From Paenibacillus sp. MZ04-78.2 (GTDB lineage: Bacteria; Bacillota; Bacilli; Paenibacillales; NBRC-103111): a DNA stretch of 64,000 nt. Where the stretch lies: the NCBI RefSeq assembly GCF_024213375.1, contig NZ_JANAVJ010000011.1, positions 81,344 to 145,343 of the forward strand, given 5' to 3'. How positions within the stretch are numbered: position 1 is the stretch's first letter; every line of letters begins with the position of its first letter. The notes beneath the pieces are model-generated. The model had not been told where the DNA came from. It searched no databases and worked only from the letters and a program-made list of their open reading frames with translations. The position numbers were made by a program, and so were the translations under genes. This document shows positions 7,943 to 15,498 of the stretch, piece by piece.

Positions 7943-9019
7943 ATGGCGGCATTCCGTGCACGAGTGTTAATCGCGGCGGCTCTGTGTACCGCGCTGCTCG
8001 TTAGTCCGGTATGGGGGAGCTTGGAAAACCGGGGGTTCGCCTATGCTCCCGCAGCCAAGATTCCTGCATTACCGAAAGCAAGCAAGGCGGCGAGTGGAAT
8101 GAAAAGCTTGTTCGCCGAGCGCAAGGATCTGTTCGACAAAGTCAGTGCGGTTACCGGCATTCCTTGGTATTATTTAGCCGCGGTCGATCAATACGAACGG
8201 ACGATCAACCTGGCCAAAAAGCGCCCGGCCCCTGACGGAATGATCGCCATTTATTTTACCGATCTGCAGTGGGGCGGCATTCTTAACCCCGACCACGAAG
8301 ACAAAAATGTAAAGAGCATTCAGTGGTTCGGTGGAATCGGCAGGGACGGCTCCGGAGATGGCTTGGCGGACCGGATGAACGATTTTGACCGGCTGTATTC
8401 GATGGCCGCCAACCTGCTCCAAAAAGGGAGCGCCGAGGAAGACCTCCGCATCGGACTTTGGGACTATTATCAAAATACGCGGAGCGTCGAGCGGATTCAG
8501 CAATTCGCCCGGATCTACGCCCATTTCGATACGCTCGACTTGTACGAGCATTGCTTCGTAATGCCGCTTAGCGCCGATTATTCCTACCGCAGCACATGGG
8601 GGGCCAGCCGCGGCTGGGGCGGATACCGCATCCACGAAGGAACCGATATCTTCGCTGGCTACGGCGTTCCCGTGCGCAGCGCCACGTACGGCGTCATCGA
8701 AGTGATGGGCTGGAATCCGTATGGCGGCTGGCGCATCGGAATCCGCGATCTAAACAACGTGTATCATTATTACGCGCATTTGTCGGGCTTTAACAAAAAA
8801 GAAGTGCAGCAGGGCAGCATCGTAAAACCCGGCCAAGTCGTCGGTTGGGTCGGCAGCTCCGGCTATGGGAAGCCCGGCACGTCCGGGAAGTTTCCGCCCC
8901 ATCTGCATTACGGATTGTACCGGGACAACGGGCTGACGGAATGGTCCTTCGATCCGTACCCCCATTTACGCAAATGGGAGCGGGAAGAGCGTATGCGGCG
9001 CAAGACGACCACCCCGTGA
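7943..9019 (+). CDS. lytH: LytH-like M23 peptidoglycan endopeptidase
   Basis: Exported zinc peptidase of family M23. The start at 7943 follows AAGGAGG (7926-7932); residues 1 to about 30 form a signal peptide (hydrophobic VLIAAALCTALLVSPVWG). Residues about 60-190 are a YunA-like N-terminal region (AERKDLFDKVSAVTGIPWYYLAAVDQYER). The peptidase domain shows HEGTDIF (HxxxD zinc ligands) near residue 232 and the HLHYG motif near residue 325. In Bacillus subtilis the YunA/LytH protein is a sporulation L-Ala-D-Glu endopeptidase lying beside lipA-yutD and yunB; the same neighbours are found here, supporting orthology. Confidence 0.88.
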   Translation: MAAFRARVLIAAALCTALLVSPVWGSLENRGFAYAPAAKIPALPKASKAASGMKSLFAERKDLFDKVSAVTGIPWYYLAAVDQYERTINLAKKRPAPDGMIAIYFTDLQWGGILNPDHEDKNVKSIQWFGGIGRDGSGDGLADRMNDFDRLYSMAANLLQKGSAEEDLRIGLWDYYQNTRSVERIQQFARIYAHFDTLDLYEHCFVMPLSADYSYRSTWGASRGWGGYRIHEGTDIFAGYGVPVRSATYGVIEVMGWNPYGGWRIGIRDLNNVYHYYAHLSGFNKKEVQQGSIVKPGQVVGWVGSSGYGKPGTSGKFPPHLHYGLYRDNGLTEWSFDPYPHLRKWEREERMRRKTTTP

Positions 9020-9061
9020 CGGAGCTCTCCCTGCCCGAGGCGTTCATATCGCTGCGAATGA

Positions 9062-9105
9062 TCCGGCGCGTAAACGCGGAAGCTTCCGCGTATCCCGTGC
9101 CGGAT
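9062..9105 (+). terminator. hairpin terminator after lytH
   Basis: An 18-bp perfect palindrome ACGCGGAAGCTTCCGCGT (9074-9091) nested inside ccggc/gccgg arms, followed by atttattttgcttt. It lies directly before the yunB stop. Confidence 0.65.
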
Positions 9106-9888
9106 TTATTTTGCTTTCGGCTCGCCGGACGACTCCTTGCTTCGCGCCTCCGAAGCGTCGGGCTTCGCCGCCGGAACGTTTACATTCGGGAGCGAGATCC
9201 CCGGGGGCAGCGGCCCCGACTGGCCGACCGGATTGCCCCGGCCGTCGAAATAATAGGTAGGCACATCCCCGACTACCAGCGAGTAGGAAACAGGCAGCTC
9301 CGTTTCCACCACTTCGGGCGTGGAATCGAATGGAATAATGACCGTCATTTCAACCGTCACATGAACGTATACCTCCACCAAAATCATATTGATGCCGGCG
9401 CTCTGATAGCGCGTATTCAGCTCCACCTTGGCCGTGCCCGCAGGCACGAGCCGGATCGGAATATTCGGCCCGAACGAAGCGAGAATTGGCGAATGCATCG
9501 CCTGACCGAGCGGGATATGCTCGGGAACGGAGCCTACGGCTTCCAGCTGCTTGGTGACAATATTGACCGTGTCGGCGGTAATCCGGCTGTGCTCCGCATA
9601 ATTCAACATGAAGCCCGTAATTTTACCGCTGTTGTCGGTACGCCAATCGATCAGCTTCTTAAAATTGGTGTTCTGCGCCATCCGGTCCGCGATCGCCGAA
9701 TTGATCGCTTCCGTCGCGATTTGCTTCACGCGCACCCGTGCCAGATGCACCAACGGTTCCTTTAAATTGCGCTCGATGTACAAATAAGCCTGCATGCAGA
9801 GAAGCAGCAGAATGACCAGCACGATCAACAGCGTGCGCTTCAGCTTGCTTTTGCCCGAGGGACTGCTTCTCCATCTGCGCCTCAGCAC
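9106..9888 (-). CDS. yunB: sporulation protein YunB
   Basis: 260 residues: a basic N-terminus, one membrane anchor at about 17-38 (RTLLIVLVILLLLCMQAYLYI), then an extracytoplasmic domain with the YunB hallmarks (INSAIADRMAQN, GKITGFMLNYAEHSRITADTV, PLGQAMHSPILASFGPNIPIRLVPAGTA, YQSAGINMILVEVYVHV). YunB is a mother-cell (sigma-E) protein needed for efficient spore formation in Bacillus. GTG start with a GGGGGAG site before it. The C-terminal 35 residues are polar and variable. Convergent with lytH, as in the Bacillus lytH region. Confidence 0.9.
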   Translation of the reverse strand: MLRRRWRSSPSGKSKLKRTLLIVLVILLLLCMQAYLYIERNLKEPLVHLARVRVKQIATEAINSAIADRMAQNTNFKKLIDWRTDNSGKITGFMLNYAEHSRITADTVNIVTKQLEAVGSVPEHIPLGQAMHSPILASFGPNIPIRLVPAGTAKVELNTRYQSAGINMILVEVYVHVTVEMTVIIPFDSTPEVVETELPVSYSLVVGDVPTYYFDGRGNPVGQSGPLPPGISLPNVNVPAAKPDASEARSKESSGEPKAK

Positions 9889-10010
9889 CCCGGCTCCCCC
9901 TTCCCCGGCCTGTACGGCCCGTCTGTTACAGCCTATGCGGGTCGGCCGGGAAAAAGACGGAGCCGAATGGAAACGAGCCGCGCAGCTTCAAGCTGAAGCT
10001 GGCATAGCAT

Positions 10011-10040
10011 AAAAAACCGCCTTTCGCAAGGAAAGACGGC
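10011..10040 (-). terminator. terminator after cadA
   Basis: On the minus strand ccgtctttc-cttgc-gaaaggcgg forms a 9-bp stem (one G-U) followed by TTTTTT. Confidence 0.85.
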
Positions 10041-10061
10041 CGGAAAATGAGCCTCGCGGCT

Positions 10062-12530
10062 TTATGGCTTGATGCGGAGCAGCCGCATGCCGTTGGCGAT
10101 CACGATAAGCGAGCTGCCCGTGTCGGCGAGTACCGCCAACCAGAGCGTCGAAGCTCCGAAGAAGATGAGAGCGAGAAAGACCGCCTTTACAAGCAGGGAA
10201 AAGGCGATATTTTGCTTAATAATCCGCAGTGCGCGGCGGCTTAGCCGCACCGTGTACGCCAGTTTGGACAGATCGTCCGCCATCAGGGCGACATCGGCCG
10301 TTTCAAGCGCCGTGTCGGTGCCGGCCGCCCCCATCGCGATGCCTACGGTGGCCGTAGCCAGCGCAGGCGCATCGTTGACGCCGTCCCCCACCATCGCGAC
10401 ATGCCCGTGCTTGTTCATCAGCTCGCGGACGGCGGTTACTTTATCCTGGGGCAGCAGCTCGGCGCGGTAGGCGATCCCGCCCAGCTTGGAGGCAGTCGCC
10501 TCGGCCGTTCCCCGGTTGTCGCCGGTCAGCATCACCACTTGACGGATGCCTGCGGCGCGAAGCTGCTCCAATGACGTGCGGCTGTTCGGACGAAGCTCGT
10601 CGGAGGCTGCAAAGACGGCCCACGGCTCCTTCGCCGTACCCAGCACCATGACGGTGTTTCCTTGGCTTTCCAACCGCTCCAGCTCTCCTTGCAGCGATTC
10701 CAGGGAAATGCCCAGCTCTTGGACGAACCACCGGGGGCTCCCGATAAAGAATAAGCTGCCGCCGACTTGTGCTTTGGCTCCGCGTCCGGGCACGGCGGCA
10801 AAATCTGCGATGGCCGCAAGCGGCACGCCCTCCCGCTTCGCTTTCCTGACGATCGCCTCGCCGACGGGGTGCCCGGACCGCGCCTCAATCCCTCCTGCGA
10901 TCGTCAGCACCTCTTCCACGGTTCTTCCTCCCAGCGGAATGCATTCCGTCACCTGGGGCACACCGGCCGTCAACGTGCCGGTTTTGTCGAAGGCGATGGC
11001 TTCTACGGCGCCGAGCCGTTCCAAATAGGCGCCGCCCTTGATCAATACGCCGTGTCTCGCCGCATTGCCGATCGCCGATACGATGCTGACGGGCGTAGAA
11101 ATGACCAAGGCGCAAGGGCAAGACACAACGAGCATCATCAGCGCGCGGTAAAACCACGGCTCGAACGGCTGGCCGAACGCCAGCGTGGGAATCACCGCAA
11201 TACCGAGCGCAATAAGGAGCACAGCGGGAGTATAGTACTTGGCAAACGCGTCGATGAACCGCTGCGACGGCGCTTTCTGCGCCTGGGCGTCCTCGACCAT
11301 ACGGATGATGCGGGACAGCGTGTTGTCTTCCACGCGCCGGGTTACCCGGATTTCCAGCGCCCCTTCCCCGTTGATCGTGCCGGCAAATGCCTCGCTGCCC
11401 GTTTCCTTGAGCACCGGAACGGATTCGCCCGTAATCGGAGCTTGATTCACGGACGAAGTCCCTTGAACGACCATCCCGTCCATGGCGATTTTTTCGCCGG
11501 GCTTCACGAGCAGAATGTCCCCGACTTCGATCTGTCCCGTCGGCAGCTTCATCTCGCTGCCTTGCCTGCGGACCAGCGCCTCCTTGGGCGACAAATCCAT
11601 CAGTCCGCAGATCGACCTTCGGGTCCGGTCCATCGTGTAAGCTTCAAGCGTCTCGCCGAGCGAGAAAAGCACCACGACAGCGGCCCCTTCCTCCCACTGC
11701 CCGATGCAGCCGGCGCCGATTGCGGCTACGGTCATGAGCAGATCCATGCCGATCGTCCCCGACTTGAGCCCGTAGATGCCGGTACGCGCGATGCGGAAGC
11801 CGCCGATCACCATGGCCGCCGCGTACAGCAGCGTGATGACCGACTCCGGCGCGACTTTGGTTAAGTCAAGAAGCCAGGCAAACAAAAACACCGCTCCGGA
11901 TACCGCCGTCGGCACCGCTTTTTTGTTGCGTTTCCAGAACGGCTGCTCTACGTAGGTCCCGGACAACGTGCCATTATCGGCGATGGCCGTATAGCCCGCC
12001 TGCTTAACCGTCTGCATGACGGCTTCCCCGGCGGTCCCGTCATGGATGACGGTCATTTTGGCAGCCCCGTAGTTGACCGAAGCGATCTGAACGGCCGCCA
12101 GTGCCCCTACCCGTTTCTCCAGCTTCCGCGCGCAATCCGCGCAGTCCATTCCTTCGATGCGGTACACGCTGGAGGTCGCTCCGGCCGCCGCAGCTTCCGC
12201 AGCAGCCGCCGCCAGAGTGGCGTTGGCCGCATCCTCCGCCTCGTGGCTGCTTCCGCAGCCGCAGGCGTCATGGCTGGGGCCGGGATCGTGGCTATGACTG
12301 TGGCTATGGTCATGATCGTGATGATCCCCGCAGCCGCAAGCGTCATGACTGTGGCCGGGATCGTGAGCGTGCTTATGACCATGCTCGTGATCATGACGAT
12401 GTTCGTGTCCGCACCCGGCCTTATGCGTATGCTTAAGCTCTTGATCGTGCCGGGAATTGCCATTTCCATGCACGTCAGGATTGCTGCTGCGCGACGCTTC
12501 GGACCCGCAGCAAGATGGTTTGTCGGACAT
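10062..12530 (-). CDS. cadA: CadA-type heavy-metal P1B ATPase with His-rich N-terminus
   Basis: Membrane pump exporting Cd(II)/Zn(II)/Pb(II). In the 822-residue protein: a His/Cys-rich N-terminus (about residues 5-95) with two copies of a SHDACGCG block, an Ala-rich linker, a heavy-metal-binding domain with GMDCADC (CxxC near 130-133), then the ATPase core: SCPCAL (the Cd/Zn-type CPC motif), DKTGTLTAG phosphorylation site, SGHPVGEAIV, GDGVNDAPAL, and a C-terminal membrane pair. ATG 12530 is preferred over an upstream in-frame TTG (12551) because AGAGGAGA lies 7 nt before it. The upstream ArsR gene has its own terminator, so cadA appears to be a separate unit, with its own operator at about 12551-12572. 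Confidence 0.94.
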   Translation of the reverse strand: MSDKPSCCGSEASRSSNPDVHGNGNSRHDQELKHTHKAGCGHEHRHDHEHGHKHAHDPGHSHDACGCGDHHDHDHSHSHSHDPGPSHDACGCGSSHEAEDAANATLAAAAAEAAAAGATSSVYRIEGMDCADCARKLEKRVGALAAVQIASVNYGAAKMTVIHDGTAGEAVMQTVKQAGYTAIADNGTLSGTYVEQPFWKRNKKAVPTAVSGAVFLFAWLLDLTKVAPESVITLLYAAAMVIGGFRIARTGIYGLKSGTIGMDLLMTVAAIGAGCIGQWEEGAAVVVLFSLGETLEAYTMDRTRRSICGLMDLSPKEALVRRQGSEMKLPTGQIEVGDILLVKPGEKIAMDGMVVQGTSSVNQAPITGESVPVLKETGSEAFAGTINGEGALEIRVTRRVEDNTLSRIIRMVEDAQAQKAPSQRFIDAFAKYYTPAVLLIALGIAVIPTLAFGQPFEPWFYRALMMLVVSCPCALVISTPVSIVSAIGNAARHGVLIKGGAYLERLGAVEAIAFDKTGTLTAGVPQVTECIPLGGRTVEEVLTIAGGIEARSGHPVGEAIVRKAKREGVPLAAIADFAAVPGRGAKAQVGGSLFFIGSPRWFVQELGISLESLQGELERLESQGNTVMVLGTAKEPWAVFAASDELRPNSRTSLEQLRAAGIRQVVMLTGDNRGTAEATASKLGGIAYRAELLPQDKVTAVRELMNKHGHVAMVGDGVNDAPALATATVGIAMGAAGTDTALETADVALMADDLSKLAYTVRLSRRALRIIKQNIAFSLLVKAVFLALIFFGASTLWLAVLADTGSSLIVIANGMRLLRIKP

Positions 12531-12550
12531 GTCCCCATCTCCTCTATACA

Positions 12551-12572
12551 ATACATGATTAATTGTTCATAC
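12551..12572 (-). promoter_or_regulatory. candidate CadC/SmtB-type operator upstream of cadA
   Basis: The minus strand reads TATGAACAATTAATCATGTAT: one exact TATGAACA half-site (complement of 12564-12571) and a degenerate opposing TCATGTA. This resembles the 12-2-12 imperfect repeats bound by SmtB/CadC/CzrA repressors, and it lies 20-40 nt before the cadA start. Confidence 0.45.
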
Positions 12573-12653
12573 GTTTATTACCATCTTATGACACCCGCCG
12601 CAGTTCTGTCAACCGTCGTTCGCCCTTATTTTGTAGCAGTGGATGAAAAAGAA

Positions 12654-12686
12654 TTAAAAAAAAGCAGGAGGATCTCCCCCTGCTTT
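12654..12686 (-). terminator. terminator after the cadC-like gene
   Basis: aaagcagg (12661-12668) pairs with cctgcttt (12679-12686); on the minus strand a run of T follows. It separates the regulator from cadA. Confidence 0.85.
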
Positions 12687-12703
12687 ACTATGCTCGTTTA
12701 GCG

Positions 12704-13066
12704 CTAGCCGTGCTTGACGTGCTGTAGCATCTGCACGAAAATTTGCTCGATGTGCTCGTCGTCAAGCGAGTAAAACACCGTCTTCCCTACTTTGCGCCGC
12801 TTCACGATACGTAAATTGCGCAAATAGCGAAGCTGATGCGAAATCGCCGACTGCCCCATTTCCAGAACCAATGTCAGGTCATGCACGCACAGCTCTTTTT
12901 GCAGCAGCGTATATATGATCTTCACCCGCGTCGGGTCGCCCAGCGCTTTGAATACGTCCGCCAGTCCGGCCGCCGTCGCTTCCGGGATCAGACTCTCCTT
13001 CAAATCTTCAATTTGAGAGGTGCCGTCACAGGTCTCATCGCATTGATCTTGCAGCACTTTTTCCAA
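12704..13066 (-). CDS. cadC: ArsR/SmtB family metal-responsive repressor (CadC-like)
   Basis: 120-residue winged-helix repressor beside cadA. It carries both metal sites known in the family: the alpha3N site, with C9 and C13 in the N-terminal arm (CDETC) and C60-x2-D63 in ELCVHDL; and the alpha5 site, D103-x-H105 and H116-x2-H119 in the last helix. Canonical CadC has ELCVCDL, so one cysteine is histidine here, closer to SmtB. This predicts Cd/Pb/Zn sensing and derepression of cadA. TTG start with AAGGCGGTG about 10 nt upstream; a TATAAT at 13112-13117 (minus) may be the -10. Confidence 0.9.
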   Translation of the reverse strand: MEKVLQDQCDETCDGTSQIEDLKESLIPEATAAGLADVFKALGDPTRVKIIYTLLQKELCVHDLTLVLEMGQSAISHQLRYLRNLRIVKRRKVGKTVFYSLDDEHIEQIFVQMLQHVKHG

Positions 13067-13112
13067 GACACAACACCGCCTTCATCCTAATCAAGCTTAT
13101 CCGTTGATCCCA

Positions 13113-13280
13113 TTATAACAGAAAACGAAACGGGTTGCCGGATTCACCATTAAGCCACTTGAAGAACCAATACAAGAAGACCAGCGACCCGATAATCGCC
13201 AGGTAACGAAGCTTTCGAGGCATACAGATCCACAGCCTCAGCAGGCGCATGCTGTACTTCTGCTCTGTTCTTTTGTTCAT
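13113..13280 (-). CDS. small membrane protein, 55 aa
   Basis: Starts at ATG 13280 after AAGGAG located about 12 nt upstream, inside the spacer after the preceding gene's stop at 13298. The sequence has a basic N-terminus (MNKRTEQKYSMRLLRLW) and one membrane helix (LRYLAIIGSLVFLYWFFKWL) near the C-terminus. The spacing suggests cotranscription with the YcdB-like gene. No family recognised. An alternative start at 13346 would overlap the upstream gene and lacks a ribosome site. Confidence 0.55.
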   Translation of the reverse strand: MNKRTEQKYSMRLLRLWICMPRKLRYLAIIGSLVFLYWFFKWLNGESGNPFRFLL

Positions 13281-13297
13281 CCCATCGAACATCTCCT

Positions 13298-14911
13298 TTA
13301 ATCCAGCTTCGAACAAATCAACTCGCCCGTTCGGGCATCGATCCAACGGATTTCCCGACCCTTCTCCTTATGCACCAGACGGTACATCAAGCGGTAGCGG
13401 CGCCTTTTGCCGTTGCCCGAGTAATCGATCTCCCATCTCAGCTTCAATTCGAGAGCTTCCGCATAAATCCGGCGTGCTTCCGGCTCGTCGATGAGCGGTG
13501 TTACCTCGACGGCCTGCAAGTGCGCCGGATCGACGGATGGACCCGTCGCGTGTCCGATCTGTCCCGACGTCTTGTTGACGGATAACCGGATATGCTCCAG
13601 CTCCAGCCAGACGCCCTGCTTCCCGATCCGGAAATCGAAATGCTCCCTGTCAGAATCGGACGCTTCCTCCTGCTGCCGCAGTTGTAAAAACGGCGCCAAT
13701 CCCGGCTGCATGCGGGCCAAAAATCCAAGCGCGATGTCCAAACACGCGTCCCGTGACAGCCTCAGCTCCCCTGGAATCTCCTCTTCAAAACGAATAAACG
13801 ACACCAGCTTTCCGCCGACCGAATCGATCTGCGCTTTCACCGTCTCCTCCGCCCGCTCCCGGAAAAAAGCGCCCAGCGAACGATCCTCTGACGCAGCCGG
13901 CTGCCAATCGCGCCGCCGCCAGACGATGCCGGTCATACGGTCGTCCATTTTCACTTCTCTCAGCAGCACATACCGGTCCGGATCGAGTCCAAGCAGCTCC
14001 TGAACCTCCTGCGCCGTCCGGACGGCCGGGGCCTCGACCGCCGGCAGTTCGGGAACAGGCAGCCATACGGCCGACTCTTCGGATGCCGTGTCTTCGTCTG
14101 CTTCGCGGGCCTCTTCCGTCCCGTCCGCTCGGAAATGCATCCAGCGGGTTCTCGGTTCGTAAACCAGCCTCAGCTCATCCTTTTCCGTATCGTCGACGGA
14201 CTTGTAAAGGAAGTCCAGCCGCAGGTCCAGCCTGGCGGTTTCCGCAATCTGGCGCAGAAGCTGCTCCTTCGGCATAAGGGACTCCGGGACTTTCGGCTTC
14301 GTTTGCGAGCCGAAATACCGGAAGTCGCTGACGATGCCGCTGCGGTGAACCTTGACCCGGAAGCCCGACAACGGCAGCGGCAGCCCCATGACCTCCTGCT
14401 CGTAGAAAAATAGGGTCTCGGAGTCTGCGGATTTGGTGCGCGTCAAGGAAAACAGCTTCAGCACGCCCGGATAATGGTCGAGCGCGAACTTCTCCGCCCG
14501 GAGCCGCAGTTCCTCCACAGGCAGCTCCGGCAAATCGCAGGCCGACTCCTCCACATCGATCGTATACTCGATCAGATCCCCTTGATCGTTAAGCTCCACG
14601 GATAAGCCGCTATCGTTCCCGGACTTGTTCCATATGGGGTCTTCGCCCGCTTTCGTCCAGACGAACATCGCCCGTCTGCCTTCGCGCTTGTCTTCGTGAT
14701 AATCCGCAATCGTAAGCTCGTACGTTTGCGGGATGTCAAAGAGCTCCTCCGTTCGCAGCTTCAATTCGGCCAGCAGCTTGCGCCGCAAGACTTCCTCGGC
14801 AGATGATTCGGAAGCCCCGTCCGCTGGAGACGGCCTTGTGCCTGTCGGTTCGTCCGGGTTATCGTATCGTTTGCGCAACTCCTTCAACCTCCTGTGCAAA
14901 ATGGTTTTCAC
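13298..14911 (-). CDS. YcdB/YcdC-like repeat protein, fused in frame to a sigma-factor tail
   Basis: 537 residues as an open frame. From about residue 40 it shows features of YcdB/YcdC (DUF4901, PepSY-like) proteins: LKLRTEELFDIPQTYELT, ALDHYPG, FFYEQEVMGLPLPLSGFRVKV, and later repeats of the same type (VNKTSGQIGHATGPSVDPAHLQ, WIDARTGELI). No signal peptide. The first about 20 residues (VKTILHRRLKELRKR) are not YcdB at all: they are the end of sigma-70 region 4.2, read in the same frame. The apparent GTG start at 14911 is therefore inside an older sigma gene, and the true start may lie further in. Function unknown; anti-sigma or envelope roles are speculative. Confidence 0.65.
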   Translation of the reverse strand: MKTILHRRLKELRKRYDNPDEPTGTRPSPADGASESSAEEVLRRKLLAELKLRTEELFDIPQTYELTIADYHEDKREGRRAMFVWTKAGEDPIWNKSGNDSGLSVELNDQGDLIEYTIDVEESACDLPELPVEELRLRAEKFALDHYPGVLKLFSLTRTKSADSETLFFYEQEVMGLPLPLSGFRVKVHRSGIVSDFRYFGSQTKPKVPESLMPKEQLLRQIAETARLDLRLDFLYKSVDDTEKDELRLVYEPRTRWMHFRADGTEEAREADEDTASEESAVWLPVPELPAVEAPAVRTAQEVQELLGLDPDRYVLLREVKMDDRMTGIVWRRRDWQPAASEDRSLGAFFRERAEETVKAQIDSVGGKLVSFIRFEEEIPGELRLSRDACLDIALGFLARMQPGLAPFLQLRQQEEASDSDREHFDFRIGKQGVWLELEHIRLSVNKTSGQIGHATGPSVDPAHLQAVEVTPLIDEPEARRIYAEALELKLRWEIDYSGNGKRRRYRLMYRLVHKEKGREIRWIDARTGELICSKLD

Positions 14912-15059
14912 CGCGCCTGTCGGCTATGCGGAGCAAGACGGCGATCTCCTCAATGGTCATATCGTGCCAATCTTTGAACGCAATCATCTGTCTCTGCTTC
15001 GGCTCCAACGGCCGGGCCGCCGAACGTAAATCGAGACGCCTCCTGTGTATACCCTTTAG
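14912..15059 (-). pseudogene. remnant of an ECF sigma factor (region 4), frameshifted
   Basis: The minus strand reads SAARPLEPKQRQMIAFKDWHD, then MTIEEIAVLLRI, a typical sigma region 4. At 14924 one extra G (atagccg) shifts the frame; ignoring it gives RIPTGAVKTILHRRLKELRKR, a perfect helix-turn-helix continuation running into the ORF that starts at 14911. Upstream the frame stays open to about 15250 but has no start codon and no recognisable region 2. So only the DNA-binding end of a sigma gene remains, with a 1-nt insertion. Confidence 0.75.
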
Positions 15060-15498
15060 ACTGGCAAGAGCGCAGTTAGGTTTCAGAGGTTTCGAAAAAA
15101 ACTCGTTCAGCTCGGCCGGCCGGTTTAACTTATGGTTTATTTCGTTGGCGGACTTCCCGTTATTTTCTTTTTGAAAACGAATACATTTTATTAAAATTGT
15201 ATTGAAAACGCTGGTATATTGTGGTAGCTTGGTAATATATTTTTACAAAACTTAATATTACATATAATCTATTATTCTTTCATCGAACCTAGAATTTGGG
15301 ACGAGCACTTACTTCCTATCGGGCCTTCCTCCATGCTCCCGCCGTCCCCGAGCCGCCAACTCTGCCGCTCAATCCCCTACTTCATTGAACCTGCATAACA
15401 ACGCAGCAGCCGATGCGACTTGTGTCATTTGCAACGGAATCACAGAACGATTCATTGTCGTTCTTGATTTTATAAAATCATGAAAAAGGAGCGAGCTT
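15060..15498. other. AT-rich intergenic stretch
   Basis: About 440 nt between the sigma remnant and the oppA-like gene. The part at 15180-15290 is strikingly AT-rich and may hold the former sigma promoter and a promoter for the gene to the right. AAGGAG at 15486-15491 belongs to the latter. I see no further gene. Confidence 0.5.

Noticed and set aside
10767..11864. 365-codon plus-strand frame inside cadA
   Set aside because: Shadow of a GC-rich coding region; Arg/His-rich with no motif.
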